The position numbers and the translations under genes are program-made. Positions 21,452 through 38,481 of a DNA stretch of 64,000 nt are shown here, in pieces. The first letter of the stretch is position 1, and each line of letters opens with the position of its first letter. The DNA comes from Tethya wilhelma (Eukaryota > Porifera > Demospongiae > Tethyida > Tethyidae), in contig CAXIPT010000002.1 in assembly GCA_964030475.1 (NCBI GenBank), positions 12,130,426 to 12,194,425 of the forward strand, in the 5' to 3' direction. Under the pieces are notes generated by a model. The model was not told the DNA's origin, ran no database searches, and worked only from the letters and a program-made list of their open reading frames with translations.

Positions 21452-23951
21452 TGAATCAAATCAATTGACATCTAAAGTAACTGTAAGCTAGCTGTGATTT
21501 TTTAACCTGTGTGCTTAGAGGCTCTCAATCCATTGATCCATGGTACAATCCATGGTACACTGGCAAATTGACCTACCGTGGAAACTTACGTACACTCAAA
21601 CATTTCAATGCTGCAGTATTCTGCTGCAGTGTCCTGTTACAAAACCACATGTGCAGTCTAATCATCATAATATCACACACAGTATATTGAATTGAGGCCT
21701 CGACTCGAAATTTGAACTGACACTATGAATCAAACAAAAAATGCAGCTAAACACAATAATAATAATAATATCAATTAAGTACCATGCAGTCAAAAAGGTC
21801 TGCACTGGGTATAATGTTAGTGGAACCTATCACCACTGATCCACAATCAAAGAGCATCCATGCAATATGCATGCATGGTGACGTGCACAGAAATAATTAT
21901 GAGGCTATACTTGTTTGCCACCTCCATAGTTATGCACATACACTAAAGCAAGCAAGAAAATCACAAGTTTACTTTGAAGTATACACTGCTATACATGACT
22001 ATGACTGTATGGTACAGGTGTGGCGTTACTTTAGTCATACTTAACAATTAATGTCATAATCTCAGCGGTGCATTGCAATTAAGGCCTGGGTCATAGCTAA
22101 CTACCTAGCAGCAAATTCAGGTCAACATTTTATTAGAATTAATTTGACGTAACTTTTTAAAACAAATCTGCTATTATAATAGAAACCTATAGAATTATAA
22201 TGTTCTTCAGTTATATTTAAGAAAATTTGAGTTTGATCTTTACCAAGTTTAGTCCCAGCCTCCCCTTTGACCTTTCACTCAAAGGGGAGCCTGGAAACAA
22301 GGCTAAGCAAAGTTAGGACTTAGCTAGTAACTTAAGGGAAGTTAGCTATATCGAACCGACTAAAGTCCATCTGGTTTGAGAATACCTCTAGAAAAAATTA
22401 AATAACTTTCAGGCTCCAAATTTCAAGCACTATTGGAGAGCACTCATTCTCCTCGTTCTGCTTTTGCAGCTTCCTGGATCTTATCAGTCAAAAGTTAGCT
22501 ACAAAATCCCATAAGAAAAGAATCTCATTATTTCCCTTCAAGTGGCATTCTCAAACCAGTTAAACATTGCCATTTTTTTTGCAATTTCCTAAAGTTTTCA
22601 CATGCTGCAGGTGAATACTATAAAATGCTTAACTTAACAGTTATCCATGAATATGCTAATCACTACATGTTAGTTATTTTAGATGCGGAAGAAGACAGTT
22701 AATTTCATCTGCCAAATTATGCAGAGCTAGCAAAAATTCTAAGTGTATATTGGCGATTAACGAACTGTACAGTCCCCAAGTAAAGGGCCAGACGAAGAGT
22801 TTTCTTGAAAATGAGCGACTGAAACGTCGTAGCTGCTCAGTCGTTGTCTCTTGGTAGCTGACGGGGACACTTTGGAGGATACTTTGTAGCTTCCTAAAAT
22901 GCTTGTTGTTTGATGTAGCAAAAAGTCTCGATGTCTGACCCTCGAGAACGAAGGTAAGCTTTTATTGCTACAGTGTTCTGGATATAGCTGCCTACTTCCA
23001 AGGAAAAGAATTTACTGCAGTGAAAATTCTTGGTAGTGTCTACTAGAATAGCTGTAAAGTCCAAGTTGTTGGAAATCAAGAACAAACTGCTGATAGCTAA
23101 GCTGTTCAAGAGTCAGGAGTCCCCCTTTTCAGTTCTATTGTTAAATACAGGCAGATTTCCTAGCTCATCATTGCTCATGAATTATTCATATCCACATTGT
23201 GACAACTAACCTTAATCGGAAATAATTACTACTATTTCTATGGCCTCTGATATAGTGATAAGCTGGAAGAAATATGTCGTCTTGACTCAAGCCTGTTTTC
23301 ACCATACATCAGTGTTTACACGCAACAATCCGGAGTTACTCTAACCTAAGGGAAGAGCCTAGGTAGACGATGAGACTAATTAGATGCACAATGCACAATG
23401 GTATTGCACAGTGAGACCCACCAAATAGCAGAGTGGAAACAGTTACGGATTCTAAACAGAGACAGAAGCAGAGCCATAAAATATTTGCAGATTATGCTCA
23501 TAAGCTCCTGGTGATATTTTGAAGCATAAGTTAATAGTAAGTTATACTGATAAATTATATTGTATTTAATACACAGTGCTAGTTAGACATTTAGACAAGC
23601 ATGATTATAATATATTGACTTTCACCATGCGCAGATTACCCCACCGTCTATAGTAACCATTTAATTCTATCTTGCATGGCTCACCAGTAAAGTAGCTCGA
23701 TAAAGTCCTCAGTCAGGCGGTCAAAATGATTTGTAGCGACTTCTCTTGCTTTCACCTCAAAATCGCACAATGTCACTCGAACGTGCACGAGACATCACGC
23801 GCATGGTTTGACGACCCTTACATTTAGTTGTGCTTTGGTACATGAAATACGAAGGGCATAGAAAGAGTATAGCAATATCAAATAGTAAACTGAACATAAC
23901 TGCAGTAGTAATAAAAACTCAAAGTGTCTTTCACTAGTCTGAATGTTCATA
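21452..23951. other. 2.5 kb without a recognised gene
   Basis: The corrected order puts this between GATM-B (3' end) and GATM-A, so it may hold the missing GATM-A 5' exon, though I could not identify one. It contains a foldback at about 22250-22305 (CCTCCCCTTTGA with TCAAAGGGGAGCCTGG) and another at about 22370-22560 (CTGGTTTGAGAAT with ATTCTCAAACCAG). Confidence 0.55.
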
Positions 23952-24718
23952 TCAGAAGTAAGACTCGAGCTCTCCTCTGCGACGTATGTCACATGTCCAA
24001 CAATGGAACCCTCCTCCAAGGGAATTGGCATGGGGAATAGATACCTGAAAACAACCAAAAAGCCAGTAATCAAGAAGAAGTCTACCTTGCAACAATCATT
24101 AATTTTGTAGAGCAAATACTAGTGTTAGCCTGCACATGTTCATTGCTTGAGATCTGGTAGTCTCGCATGCCAGACCCCACGGAAAATGGGGGTCTGGTCA
24201 CCACTATTACATACAACACTTAAAACTACAGAGGATTGCAATTATTATGTGTGCAATGGTGACCAGACCCCCATTTTCCGTGGGGCCGGGGTGTGGCAGA
24301 CAAGACTAGAGATCTAGCTGGGATTCGAACCCTAAGTCTTTTGAATTCTAGTCGAGTGCACTGAGTTACTAGAACTCATTGGCACTGGAGCAGAGAATAG
24401 TAGTATATACTCAAAGACACCAGTCAACTTCCGAACCAGATCTCAAAGCCTACATGTAAACCAAATGTGAATACATTTACCTTAATGCACTCAATGCCCA
24501 AACTCTCGAACATCTTCTGGGTTGGTATCTCATTAGCATCCACTACAACTCTCTTTGGGTCCAACATGAGCACGTTCATGGACAGCCACTTGGAAGACAT
24601 CCATAGTGGGTGACTGTCAGGGATAACAGGCAGTGGTGCTGTCACGATCTATACACACAGAGGGGGAGAGGGGGAGAGGGGGAGAGAGAGAGAGAGAGAG
24701 AGANNNNNNNNNNNNNNN

Positions 24719-24778
<60 letters not shown>

Positions 24779-26611
24779 GGGGACAAATTTGTAGTGAAAA
24801 TGCAAATAAAACAGAGATGTTACTCCACCATGCAATAACAGATAAGAAAATGTGGAGACACAATGACAGGCTAGTTCAATGCTAAGCACGATATTATATT
24901 ATATACATTACCTTCCATCCAGCCTTTTCAAACATGTCAATCTGGTGACAGGGTCTGTCTGGGTTAGTGACTACCAGTCCTGGGCCAATGATGTTGAAAG
25001 TGGCATCGATGTGCATGGGGTTAGGATCTTGGAACGAGAGGACGTGTAGGTTGTACTTGTCACTGAGATGACGTCTCATCCACTCTATCCCAAACATGTT
25101 GGTTACCTGCACAAATCAACATGAGTCAGTCAGTACCTGTACACTTTCCATAAACGTACAATCACAATTATTATTATGATAGTAGGATATTATGATATTA
25201 GTGAAAGAAGGGTAGGTACGTATATAGGTACAACAGAAAACTTTTGGTTTTGAGTGGAAAATCAACATTATTTTTTAGGTTGAAAAGTGAAAATTCTTCA
25301 TAGGCAAATAAGGACAAACAAGCATTGCTAGTGAGGAATTACCTGGCTTCTTTGCACAAAAATGTCCCTTCCTGCTCTTATGAAGTCTGCAGCATCGAAA
25401 CAAGGCTCAAACTCTGTGGTTACAAACTTCCCCTTAGAAGCAAGTTGGTGACGATCGTGGACACTGGCAATAGGGTATTCGTAATCGTACAGCTCATCAG
25501 ACATTTGTGGTTTGGGTGCTGTTGTCCATTTTGCTCCCTGTTTGAAGTATTCTTTAATGAGAGGACGATAAGCTATGTACTCAAAGAATCGAGATCTCCA
25601 TGCCATCGGAGCTTCGATGATTTCATCTCCAATAACAGTGAGGATGTCCCTGCAATAATAAAGCAGAACAATTTGTAGTTTAGTCTCATGCCCAGACCCC
25701 TCACTTGCACATGAGAAAGGAGATTTGGTATATACAGTTTGAAGGGTTTTTGAGTCTTATTGACTCAGCAAGTCAAGATTTTGATACACCAATCTGAAAG
25801 CCTCCATGTGACCTTATATATCAAGCACCATGCACACAGACCCCACCAAGGCAATGATTCCATACTTAGAGCACACAGCAGCTGTTGTGCATTGTTGCTA
25901 GACAACGAAGCTCGAAGAAAATATTCATCAAGAAGGAGCCTGGGAATGAGGCTACGAAGCTCTCACATGAGAATCAAACTGGATATCAGCTGACTAACTG
26001 AGTCAGCAGTGCCCAAATATCCAGATTCCTTCAAAGTGTACCAGACCCATTTTTCCTCAGGGAGGGTTGGGTCTGGGCAAGAGACTATTTGTAGTTTGGC
26101 ATTGATACCATACATGGTCATGTGTGAAATGATTCAAGCAAAGGAATTTCATATACTTAGATCACCTAGATAAGCAAATAAGACAAGCACTATGGTCTAT
26201 GGTATTTACAACACCTATGCAGATGAAACTACTCTGCATTGTTTTGAGCTGAATTCGCTGCTAGCTATGACCCAGGCCTTAATAGCACTGAGATTATGAC
26301 ATTGTTAAGTGGTGAATTGTATTCCCATACCGTGGCATTGCAGCATAGAGTCCGGTTGGTGAGTAGAAATCTGGCGTTTTATACTCCTTTCCAAAATCGA
26401 TGGGATCGGGTCTTTTCACGATAACCCCTTCATGCTCCAATATCCGACAAAATTCTTCAATCTCTTCAATGGCCTTCTTCATGTGTTCAGCAGGGAAGGG
26501 GCCTCCACCATTTTTCAGATAAAATGGCCAGTGTTTCTCATAAGTATTGGCTTTGACTTCCACTGTAAACTGTGGTACACATGCTCCTTCTACGCGACCA
26601 ACAATTATCTC
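23952..26611 (-). CDS. GATM: Glycine amidinotransferase paralogue B, main exons
   Basis: Exons 26611-26331, 25649-25343, 25106-24912, 24648-24481 and 24044-23952 (TGA). Their joins run through [16 protein letters not shown] and GWK-IVTAP in frame. Catalytic Asp (EPCFDAADF), His ([10 protein letters not shown]) and Cys (GFHCWTCD) are all present. The sequence is close to vertebrate GATM throughout, including [12 protein letters not shown] and [14 protein letters not shown]. The 5' exons are absent here because this segment is misplaced; they are at 8625-8446 and 10044-9982. The combined product is the expected length for a mitochondrial GATM. Of the two paralogues this one is most likely the conventional enzyme. 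Confidence 0.92.
24159..24308. repeat. Inverted-repeat element (CAGACCCCxxxGGAAAATGGGGGTCTGG)
   Basis: The left arm AGTCTCGCATGCCAGACCCC and an inner GGAAAATGGGGGTCTGGTCA are mirrored on the right by TGACCAGACCCCCATTTTCC and a terminal CAGACAAGACT. It is non-coding and lies in the intron between the last two GATM-B exons. A related foldback with AGACTxxTGCCCAGACCC ends spans about 25680-26085. Confidence 0.8.
24305..24460 (-). repeat. tRNA-derived SINE-like sequence
   Basis: Read on the minus strand, about 24375-24310 carries an A-box-like TAGTAACTCAGTGCAC and a perfect B box, GGTTCGAATCC, at tRNA-like spacing. Flanking sequence (AACTTCCxAACxAGATCTCAAxGCCTACAT) recurs at about 7995-8030 and 27757-27790, as expected of a dispersed SINE. 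It is not a functional tRNA by eye, because the stems are incomplete. Confidence 0.6.
24704..24718. other. 15-bp N run in (GA)n
   Basis: A short gap inside a (GA)n microsatellite (24679-24778) next to a GATM-B exon border. Confidence 0.98.
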
Positions 26612-26630
26612 CTGTAAAATGTGTTTTAAG

Positions 26631-26638
<8 letters not shown>

Positions 26639-26677
<39 letters not shown>

Positions 26678-27956
26678 ATTGTGTGATATTAAGAATCAAA
26701 GCATGAGGGGAAATATTAGCCTCATTCCCAGGCTCTCTCCCTGTGAATATTACAGGAAGGGAGAGAGCCTGGTATGTGAAATCACGTGAATGATGTAGCG
26801 CATAGAAAAATCAGTATGCCATAGCAGAGAAACTACACCAACTCTCTCTATGTGCAACATCATTCCCGTGATTTTGTGTACCAGGCTCTCTCCCTTTCTA
26901 TTTTCACAGGGAGAGAGCCTGGAATGAGGCCAGACAAATTTGCTAACATTACAAAGCCATACGTAAAGTCAACATCAGCAATGCACAAATGGATTGCTCA
27001 GTAAAGAATCTCAGCTACAAAACATACCTACACAGCTAATCAGTTCTTACATAATTTTTATGTCTGTATATATATATAGCAGCATTTTGTTTCTAAGTAC
27101 CAATCACATCGCAGAAAGTATTTAAGGGTGGTCGGTCACGCCCATGCACTTCTGTTGCTACGGGGCGTATCTACAAAACTACTCAAGATAATTTGATGCA
27201 ATAACTTGCTACTTGAACTACCTGGTGTATATAGCTTGCATATACAAAAATACAAACCTCCCCAAAATTTGTCAGGGACCATTTCTCATCAATGCCAAGA
27301 CATAGAGAGATTTTACAAATTGCAGGCTTGCAAGTTAAATTTTCCATATCTTGACCTCACAGAAAATCTGTTCTAGCTTTAAAATTGGGAAAAACTCTCT
27401 GTTTACGGTCAAGATCTGACCACATGTAGATTGTGTGCAAAGTAAGGTCCCATTCTGATGCTCAGTGTCAAAGGAGTTTGAAATTATGCAAGTTTTGAGC
27501 TGATCTCATGAATAAACTCACTTACTATGGCTGCTCCCAGTCACACAGTACTAGAATATTAATATTCATGAAGTATGCATACTAATGCGCGGTTGTCATG
27601 ACCAACCACCCTTAATTTGGGCAAAAGTAACCACAACAATGTTGGTATTTTTCTTACAGTCATCGTGAAAGTGGGGCTGCAATAGAGAGGTGACCTTAAT
27701 ACTCAGGTGGCTGTTAGCTCAGGTTTTACTGTACTACTATTCATAGACACTGGGCAACTTCCAAACTAGATCTCAAGGCCTACATATACTGTAGTGGCAT
27801 GACCCGTTAGATGCAAATGTTATTCTAGATGTGTGCATTGTCCCAAACTCTTCCAGAAGCTTGAGTCTCAATCATTGGCTGCAGTACAGAGGTTACCCTA
27901 CATTCCAGCTACCTGCCAAATCATAATCAGGCCAAATTCAGCTTGGTCCAAGGGTG
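26639..27956. repeat. Second copy of the 6879-8196 segment
   Basis: Collinear with 6879-8196 and ending exactly at the N at 27957. It follows the GATM-B exon at 26611, as it should if the next upstream GATM-B exon is at 8625. Confidence 0.85.
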
Positions 27957-27957
27957 N
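27957..27957. other. Single-N assembly join
   Basis: The left flank continues in the contig at 8197. The right flank starts mid-exon in an SRCR domain and nearly duplicates 34686-35395. Confidence 0.85.
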
Positions 27958-28921
<964 letters not shown>

Positions 28922-29969
28922 CACGATAATTTTGATTTTTGTGCTTTATCTATGGTGCTATGCATCGCTTTTAATGTCAACATGTCTGAGAGCCGGTTTA
29001 TGAGCGACACACATGCTCCACCCACGTAGTCTATACGCATGACATCATGGCACGGTACATCAAGGTCATGGTACATTTCCGATAGTGCTGTTGCATCATG
29101 GTTTTATGGTTCCAAATCCTGTATGATCACAGCGCCTCGTCCCGTGTCTAGTCTTGGGACTTAGGTACATGGGAATTTTGGAATACAGTGACGTCAATGG
29201 TGTACAGATGAATATGTTAATTAGTAAATGAATGTGCAAATTTGAGCTCGTGATAGGGAGAATTCTGTTCTGCTATATAGTCAGCCTATAGTCTGGATAC
29301 TCCAGACTAGTCAGCCTATATAACGCTCAACGATCAGTTTATATGTACTGGCTTACAAGGCAGTAGTGCAACTTTGCTGTGTTGATCATCTTAATTAAAT
29401 GTCAATTAGCTATAATTATTATAATCGCTTTGTAATAAAATAATTTTTGTTACCTGCATTAATTACCATAATTATATGCCCACTGGCACTTCTTCATCGT
29501 AATTATTCTGGCTGCCATGCAAGTGAATTTGAATTTTGCCACCATTGACTCATAATCAGAATCGTATACAATGCATGAGCCAACTATCACAACTATTATG
29601 AGGCTGCTGCATACACACGTATATTTTGAATAATTAGCTATTATAAAACTTGAACATGCATGAGTAGTCAGCTACTCAATATAGCTCTTTAGCCAATTAA
29701 ATAGCAGCTGGGTATGCTAGTGGATATATCGGCGAATGTTCAGTCTAATTCTCTGTCTAGTTATATGGAGGTTGGAAACTGCATGCACATGGGTGATGAT
29801 GGGTATGCCTGATACTGAGGTGCAGGCATGACCATATTGATCACTCGTTGGGTGTTAGACAGAGGGGACATATAATGGATGTACTCTCTAACATAGGATA
29901 AACATTATCATTCTGTATTGTATGACTAGCATTTGGTTGCTCCTCAGTCCCACCATGATTATTCCATAC
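28922..29969. other. Intergenic upstream of S0
   Basis: Promoter-side sequence of S0 with no coding frame supported. An imperfect duplicated word, AGTCAGCCTATA, occurs near 29279-29320. Confidence 0.5.
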
Positions 29970-31041
29970 TTAAGGATCCATTGGAGCTTGTCTCACAAGT
30001 GATGGATCTGATGCTACGCGATTTGTTCTCACCCTTACAGGCATGTTTCGAGTACGAGGTCTGTAGGCACAAAAGTAGTAGAGACAAGCACAAGAAATGA
30101 TGGCTGTCACTGGAAGAGTGCACACCACGATGGTAACAGCTATAGCTACCATGATAAATACTGTAGCTCCAAGACCTGTAGTATGAGCTGAATTAACATG
30201 CATGCATGCATTGTGCTTGACAATCTTTCATTGTTCATTTCTCATACTCACCACTTTCATCTGAAGCACTGATGGTTCACCATCAGGCATGGTTTGAGTG
30301 TCACTGCTACAGACCACTGCAACATCTTCCTCGTGGACACAGTTGTATCCACGTATTGCTTGATGCAAACAGTCTTGAAGAGCAGTGTCAGTTACATCGC
30401 AGTTGACATCATCTAGTAGGATGGGTACAGTTCTGACGGCAATAGAATACCTGCATGTATATGTGCACCCGGTTCATTGCCAAGTAGTGTGTGTGCATAT
30501 GTACCGTACATGTGTCCATGCAATGGCAAGCAAACTAAAGGAAATTACATTACCTTAGAAGTTCTGATTGCCCAAACTGACAGCTGTTACAAATCCTAGT
30601 TGTCGGCAAGCCACATTAGCCTCTGTTATTCCAAAATGGCCATCACACACGGTCCCCCATCTTCCATCATGCAATGAACACACGTCCAGCATTTACAACC
30701 CTAATTCCTGGGTCCTGATCATCTTCAGGGATAAGTCTAATTCCACGTGATATAGTACGTAATTTTATGATAAATTAATTTTCAAACTGTCAATGAACAC
30801 AACTAAAAAAAAATTAGTTATTTCTTATCTCTCTAAATAATTACCACATTGTCAACAGCTTGCTGATTGTGGAGGTTCAAAGTTGCAGATCACAGCAACA
30901 TCTTCTTCATGGATACAGTTGTGCTCACCAAAATAGTTGTGCTCACATGATTGTAGACTATCGACATTTGAATAGTAAACAAGATCATCCAGCCAAATAG
31001 GAACATGACGATCTAACTGTCTGAACCTATGTCGGATACAT

Positions 31042-31127
<86 letters not shown>

Positions 31128-31385
31128 CTATATTATAGCTATACAGCTAATATTTAGCTGTTTCAAAATGTACGATACACTCACCCCAAATCACTTGCTG
31201 TTCCAAATGTGATAGCATGAGCATATCCTAGCTGTCGACAAGCCACATCAGCCTCTGTCTGTCCAAAATTATCATCACAAACACTACCTCACTGTCCATC
31301 ATAAAACACTTGTATAGTTCCAGCTCTGGACTGACCATCACGATTGTTAGATGAACCAAGTAACCATATTGTTACGAGGTGCTAA
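29970..31385 (-). pseudogene. Decayed SRCR receptor gene S1
   Basis: Remains of two SRCR domains plus a transmembrane helix (VFIMVAIAVTIVVC) and a short tail ending APMDP. Domain 1: about 31385-31190 and 31030-30852. Domain 2: about 30700-30555 and 30450-30245. Lesions: the Trp of DGQWG is TGA at 31291-31289; a one-base insertion in GRVFI-HDGRWG near 30673 shifts the frame; a TAA at 30557-30555 lies just before a donor; and the first Cys of the second half is Tyr (LDDLVYYSN). There is no leader exon and no Pro-rich PPxY tail. The number of lesions argues against sequencing error alone. Confidence 0.75.
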
Positions 31386-31766
31386 GAAAGAAACAAAGAA
31401 TTTATTAATGAGTTATAATTATAACTTTATTTGTAAGTGACTTAATATAGTAGCATACACTCTTTTGTGATATTGTGTTTTCCACATTGTTATATACACT
31501 TTGACTCAACAATTGTCATCCAAATTCAATCCAGCAGATGTAACTGAATGCGCTCAATGTCATGCGCAATACTTAAGCTCCGCCCATCTCTCAGCGCTCT
31601 CGTGCTGGCACGCCAGCTAGTATGCGCATGCGCAGCTTGGCTCAAAGGCTTAAAATTTCTTCTATATAAAAGTGCACAAGGGTGTCTAACCTAACAGAAT
31701 AGCTAACAAAAATAGTATACTTATACAAAAAGGTTATTATTCAGTACGAATATACTCTGTAGATAT

Positions 31767-35395
<3,629 letters not shown>

Positions 35396-35396
35396 N
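35396..35396. other. Single-N assembly join
   Basis: It interrupts an SRCR exon of S2. The sequence to the right has no continuation of that exon. Confidence 0.85.
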
Positions 35397-36558
35397 TAAT
35401 AATGTCACAAACATTACAAGAGACTACCTGTATGTACAATAATGATGATAATTATGTATTGTATACACAATTCAATTACTATTCAACTTCAAATGGACCG
35501 ACTAATAGGGTATAAATGTACACATTTTTTGTATTAATGGCTTCCCGCCAGTATATAGAGCTAAAGTGACTGGGGTTGAAGGATATACATAGGGGACTAT
35601 AAAGCTAATCTCTTGAGTATTCAGATTACAGACACATGACTGTGGTCAGTTTGTCACTGCATAGCTCAATAGAAATGTGTTTGTCAGTAAAGTGCCAAAT
35701 ATGTGAACAGTGTAATAATAATCATCCAATCAAAGCTATAACACTGGGTAAGCATCCACCGACACAATCCCCGAGCACATGTGCATATGCTTTCGTACTT
35801 CTAATAATTATTGAAAACATCATATATAAAAGGTCAGTTTGGCTCCCAAGCCCTTTACGTGGGATTTGAGAAGTGACCACCTCTAACTTGAACTTCGTCG
35901 GACAGTGGACACTATCTTTGGTCCCAAAGCGTTCTTTCAACATATTTTTGCACTTCAGAAACCACGCCTAGATCAAGAGCCTGACTGCCTTGATGGTTGC
36001 TGAAATATCATAGATAATAGACTATAGATGCTGTTTAAAGTTTAGTTCAATGCCTGTAGTGACCCCTTCTCAAGAAGATTCAAACTCACTGTACTAGACC
36101 AGTTCAGATGACTTGTGAGTCAATAGCGAACTTGCTTCAGTCAAGTTATTAATACTTGAACTAACATTAATGCTCTACCAGTTTTCAAATTTTGGGATAA
36201 TGGGGGACCAACTTGTTGCTCTGAAAAACTGTAACTCAAGACAAGCTACTCTTTATGATTAGTATTCTGGCTACAGCTGCCTCTATTATCATAAATTTTA
36301 CCTTGATTCATGCATAATACTGTAGTAAGAAGTCACATTGAAGGCAATTATTAAGTCATAATATTATAGGTATAATAGCTACAAGGCAAATAGTAGACAA
36401 CCTCCGAAGAGAGGACAAAGGATGCCACGGTCCCAAAGTAGTCTGGTGTAGCCAGACTAGTCACAAAGCACCAGGCTCTCTTTGGAGGTTCAACTTACTG
36501 TGAACCGCTATACTACTGTTGCTTAGTAACTTCCAACACACACACACACACACACACA
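35397..36558. repeat. Intergenic with a decayed pogo/Tigger-like element
   Basis: No gene. Between about 35860 and 36500 are words shared with the element at 42422-43303: GTCCCAAAGCGTTCTTTCAAC, a central CATAGATAATAGA tract, and an outer CTCCGAAGAGAGGACAAAGGATG and TTTGGAGGTTCAACT. It is probably a non-autonomous copy with poorly kept ends. Confidence 0.6.
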
Positions 36559-36789
36559 NNNNNNNNNNNNNNNNNNNNNNNNNNNNNNNNNNNNNNNNNN
36601 NNNNNNNNNNNNNNNNNNNNNNNNNNNNNNNNNNNNNNNNNNNNNNNNNNNNNNNNNNNNNNNNNNNNNNNNNNNNNNNNNNNNNNNNNNNNNNNNNNNN
36701 NNNNNNNNNNNNNNNNNNNNNNNNNNNNNNNNNNNNNNNNNNNNNNNNNNNNNNNNNNNNNNNNNNNNNNNNNNNNNNNNNNNNNNNNN
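36559..36789. other. Assembly gap (N run)
   Basis: 231 N bases between a (CA)n run and a poly-G run. Confidence 0.99.
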
Positions 36790-37531
36790 GGGGGGGGGGG
36801 GGGGGGGGGGAAGAAGGAGAAGATCAATAAGTTTGATAAATTATATATACTGCTCAACCCCAGCCTCTCCATAATGGCAGTGCTGTTGATGAGCTGTAGA
36901 CTTTGTGCATGCATGCAATTAATTATTATCTGAATATCACAAAAAGAGTTGGCACTATAAAATTTAATAACAACAAAGGAGTGTTTGAAACCATAGAAAA
37001 ATTAAAATCCGGTGAAAGAAGACAGCTTACTTTCAGGCACAAAGTAGTCTAAAAATTACAGCTATATAAGATCTCTTACAAGGAAACACTGTCTGGATTT
37101 CAGACAGGGAGACAACCAGAGTTGCATGTGCCACCATCAGTTAACTTACATTTGATCATAAATTACATAATCTATGATTTGATCAGCTAGAGAGTCAGAA
37201 TCATATGCATAAGCTGGGCCAACTAATATAGTATTACCTTGAAATTGTGATTAGTAATGAGTACGAGACTGCTGCGCGGGCTGGTTCTGAGAACAAACTT
37301 GGAATAATTATTATAATAACTATGTACAAACACTTAACAACTTAAAAACATGCTCAGCGATCAACTACCTATAGTAACCAGTTACAGAATTATAATATTA
37401 TGCAAAACGGTGATTAGTTAGGAATTAAGTTATAATATGCATATGAATACATCCAGCAGCTAACATACAAGAAAACAAATTCAATATCTCTTTACCAGGA
37501 ATTATAAGCAGCATGGATATCATCAACTTAA

Positions 37532-38358
37532 TTATGTTTGTGTATAGGCAGGTCCACCGTCTTCTGCTTGTGGATAGCCAGGTCCACCATCTTCTGCTTG
37601 TGGATAGCCAGGTCCATTGTCTTCTGCTTGAAGATAGCCAGGTCCATTGTCTTCTGCTTGAAGATAGCCAGATCCACCGTTTTCTGCTTGTGGATAACCA
37701 GGTCCACCATTTTCTGCTTGAAGATAGCCAGGTCCATTGTCTTCTGCTCGTGGATAGCCAGGTCCACCACCTTCTGCTTGTGGATAGCCAGGTCCATTGT
37801 CTTCTGTAGGTGGATAGCCAGGACTACCGGCTTCTGTTTGAAGATAGTTGGGATTAGTTGATGGGGGAAAAGCAGGCACATCAGCAGGAGGCAGATATGA
37901 TGCTGGATCATTGATTGGGTAATGTGCAGTTCCAGTCTGATTTTCAAGGTATGGCTGTGGAGGCTGCTGGGGGTATGACGGATACTGCTGTGCACTAGAA
38001 TAGGGAGGTGGTTCCTGTGAATAGAGCACTGAGTCAGGTTTCGGTGTGTATGGAGCAGGTGGTTGTTGAAGAGGAGCTGTGGGATAAGCCTGAGTGGGAT
38101 AGGGCCCGGGCCAGGGAGTTGCAGTGAAGGCTGTTGTAGCAACTGTTGGTTGAGCAGTAGATGTGATCACTTGAGGGCTTGTGTGTAGATGTCTTCTTCT
38201 ACGACTTCTATTTCCAGTTGCTCTAGTAGCACAGCATGCAGTGCAGATTACGATGATGCCAATGCCCAAAGGTATGGCAACTCCAACAACAATCCCAGTG
38301 ATTGATCCAGCGGATAGACCACCACTACTACTACTGCTACCATCACCATTAGATATGG
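37532..38358 (-). CDS. SRCR receptor S3 transmembrane and tail exon
   Basis: The last exon of a receptor. A short Ser/Gly stalk is followed by a TM helix (ITGIVVGVAIPLGIGIIVIC), a basic anchor (NRSRRRRH), then a Pro/Tyr tail with EPPPYSS and YPSYPQQPP, and finally about ten copies of a 10-residue unit (PGYPQAEDGG-like). It is about 275 residues long and is the longest tail of the family here. No SRCR exon lies immediately upstream in the printed order. If the single-N joins at 38785 and 41594 are undone, the SRCR exons at 43896-47346 become its neighbours. A second, inverted copy without the repeat end lies at 41061-41593. Confidence 0.85.
37549..37848. repeat. 30-bp coding minisatellite, about ten units
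   Basis: Units of CAGGTCCACCGTCTTCTGCT followed by TGTGGATAGC, with small variations, are arranged head to tail and in frame. On the minus strand they encode a Gly-Tyr-x-Gln-Ala-Glu unit, placing one Tyr every ten residues at the C-terminus of the S3 tail. Confidence 0.92.
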
Positions 38359-38450
38359 CTACCGTATATATTATGTGTGTATGCATGTGTGCATAATTAT
38401 AATACTTATGCATAAACAAAGTTGTGCGGGCATGTCTGTGTGTGTGTGCA

Positions 38451-38481
<31 letters not shown>

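Noticed and set aside
23700..23800. Minus-strand open stretch reading NHFDRLTEDFIELLYW before a GTGAGC
   Set aside because: It looks exon-like, but no in-frame ATG or upstream acceptor was found and I recognise no family. Too little to annotate.
30852..31121. S1 exon read as a secreted short protein
   Set aside because: The start lies in a (CA)n run; the exon is the second half of an SRCR domain in a decayed gene.
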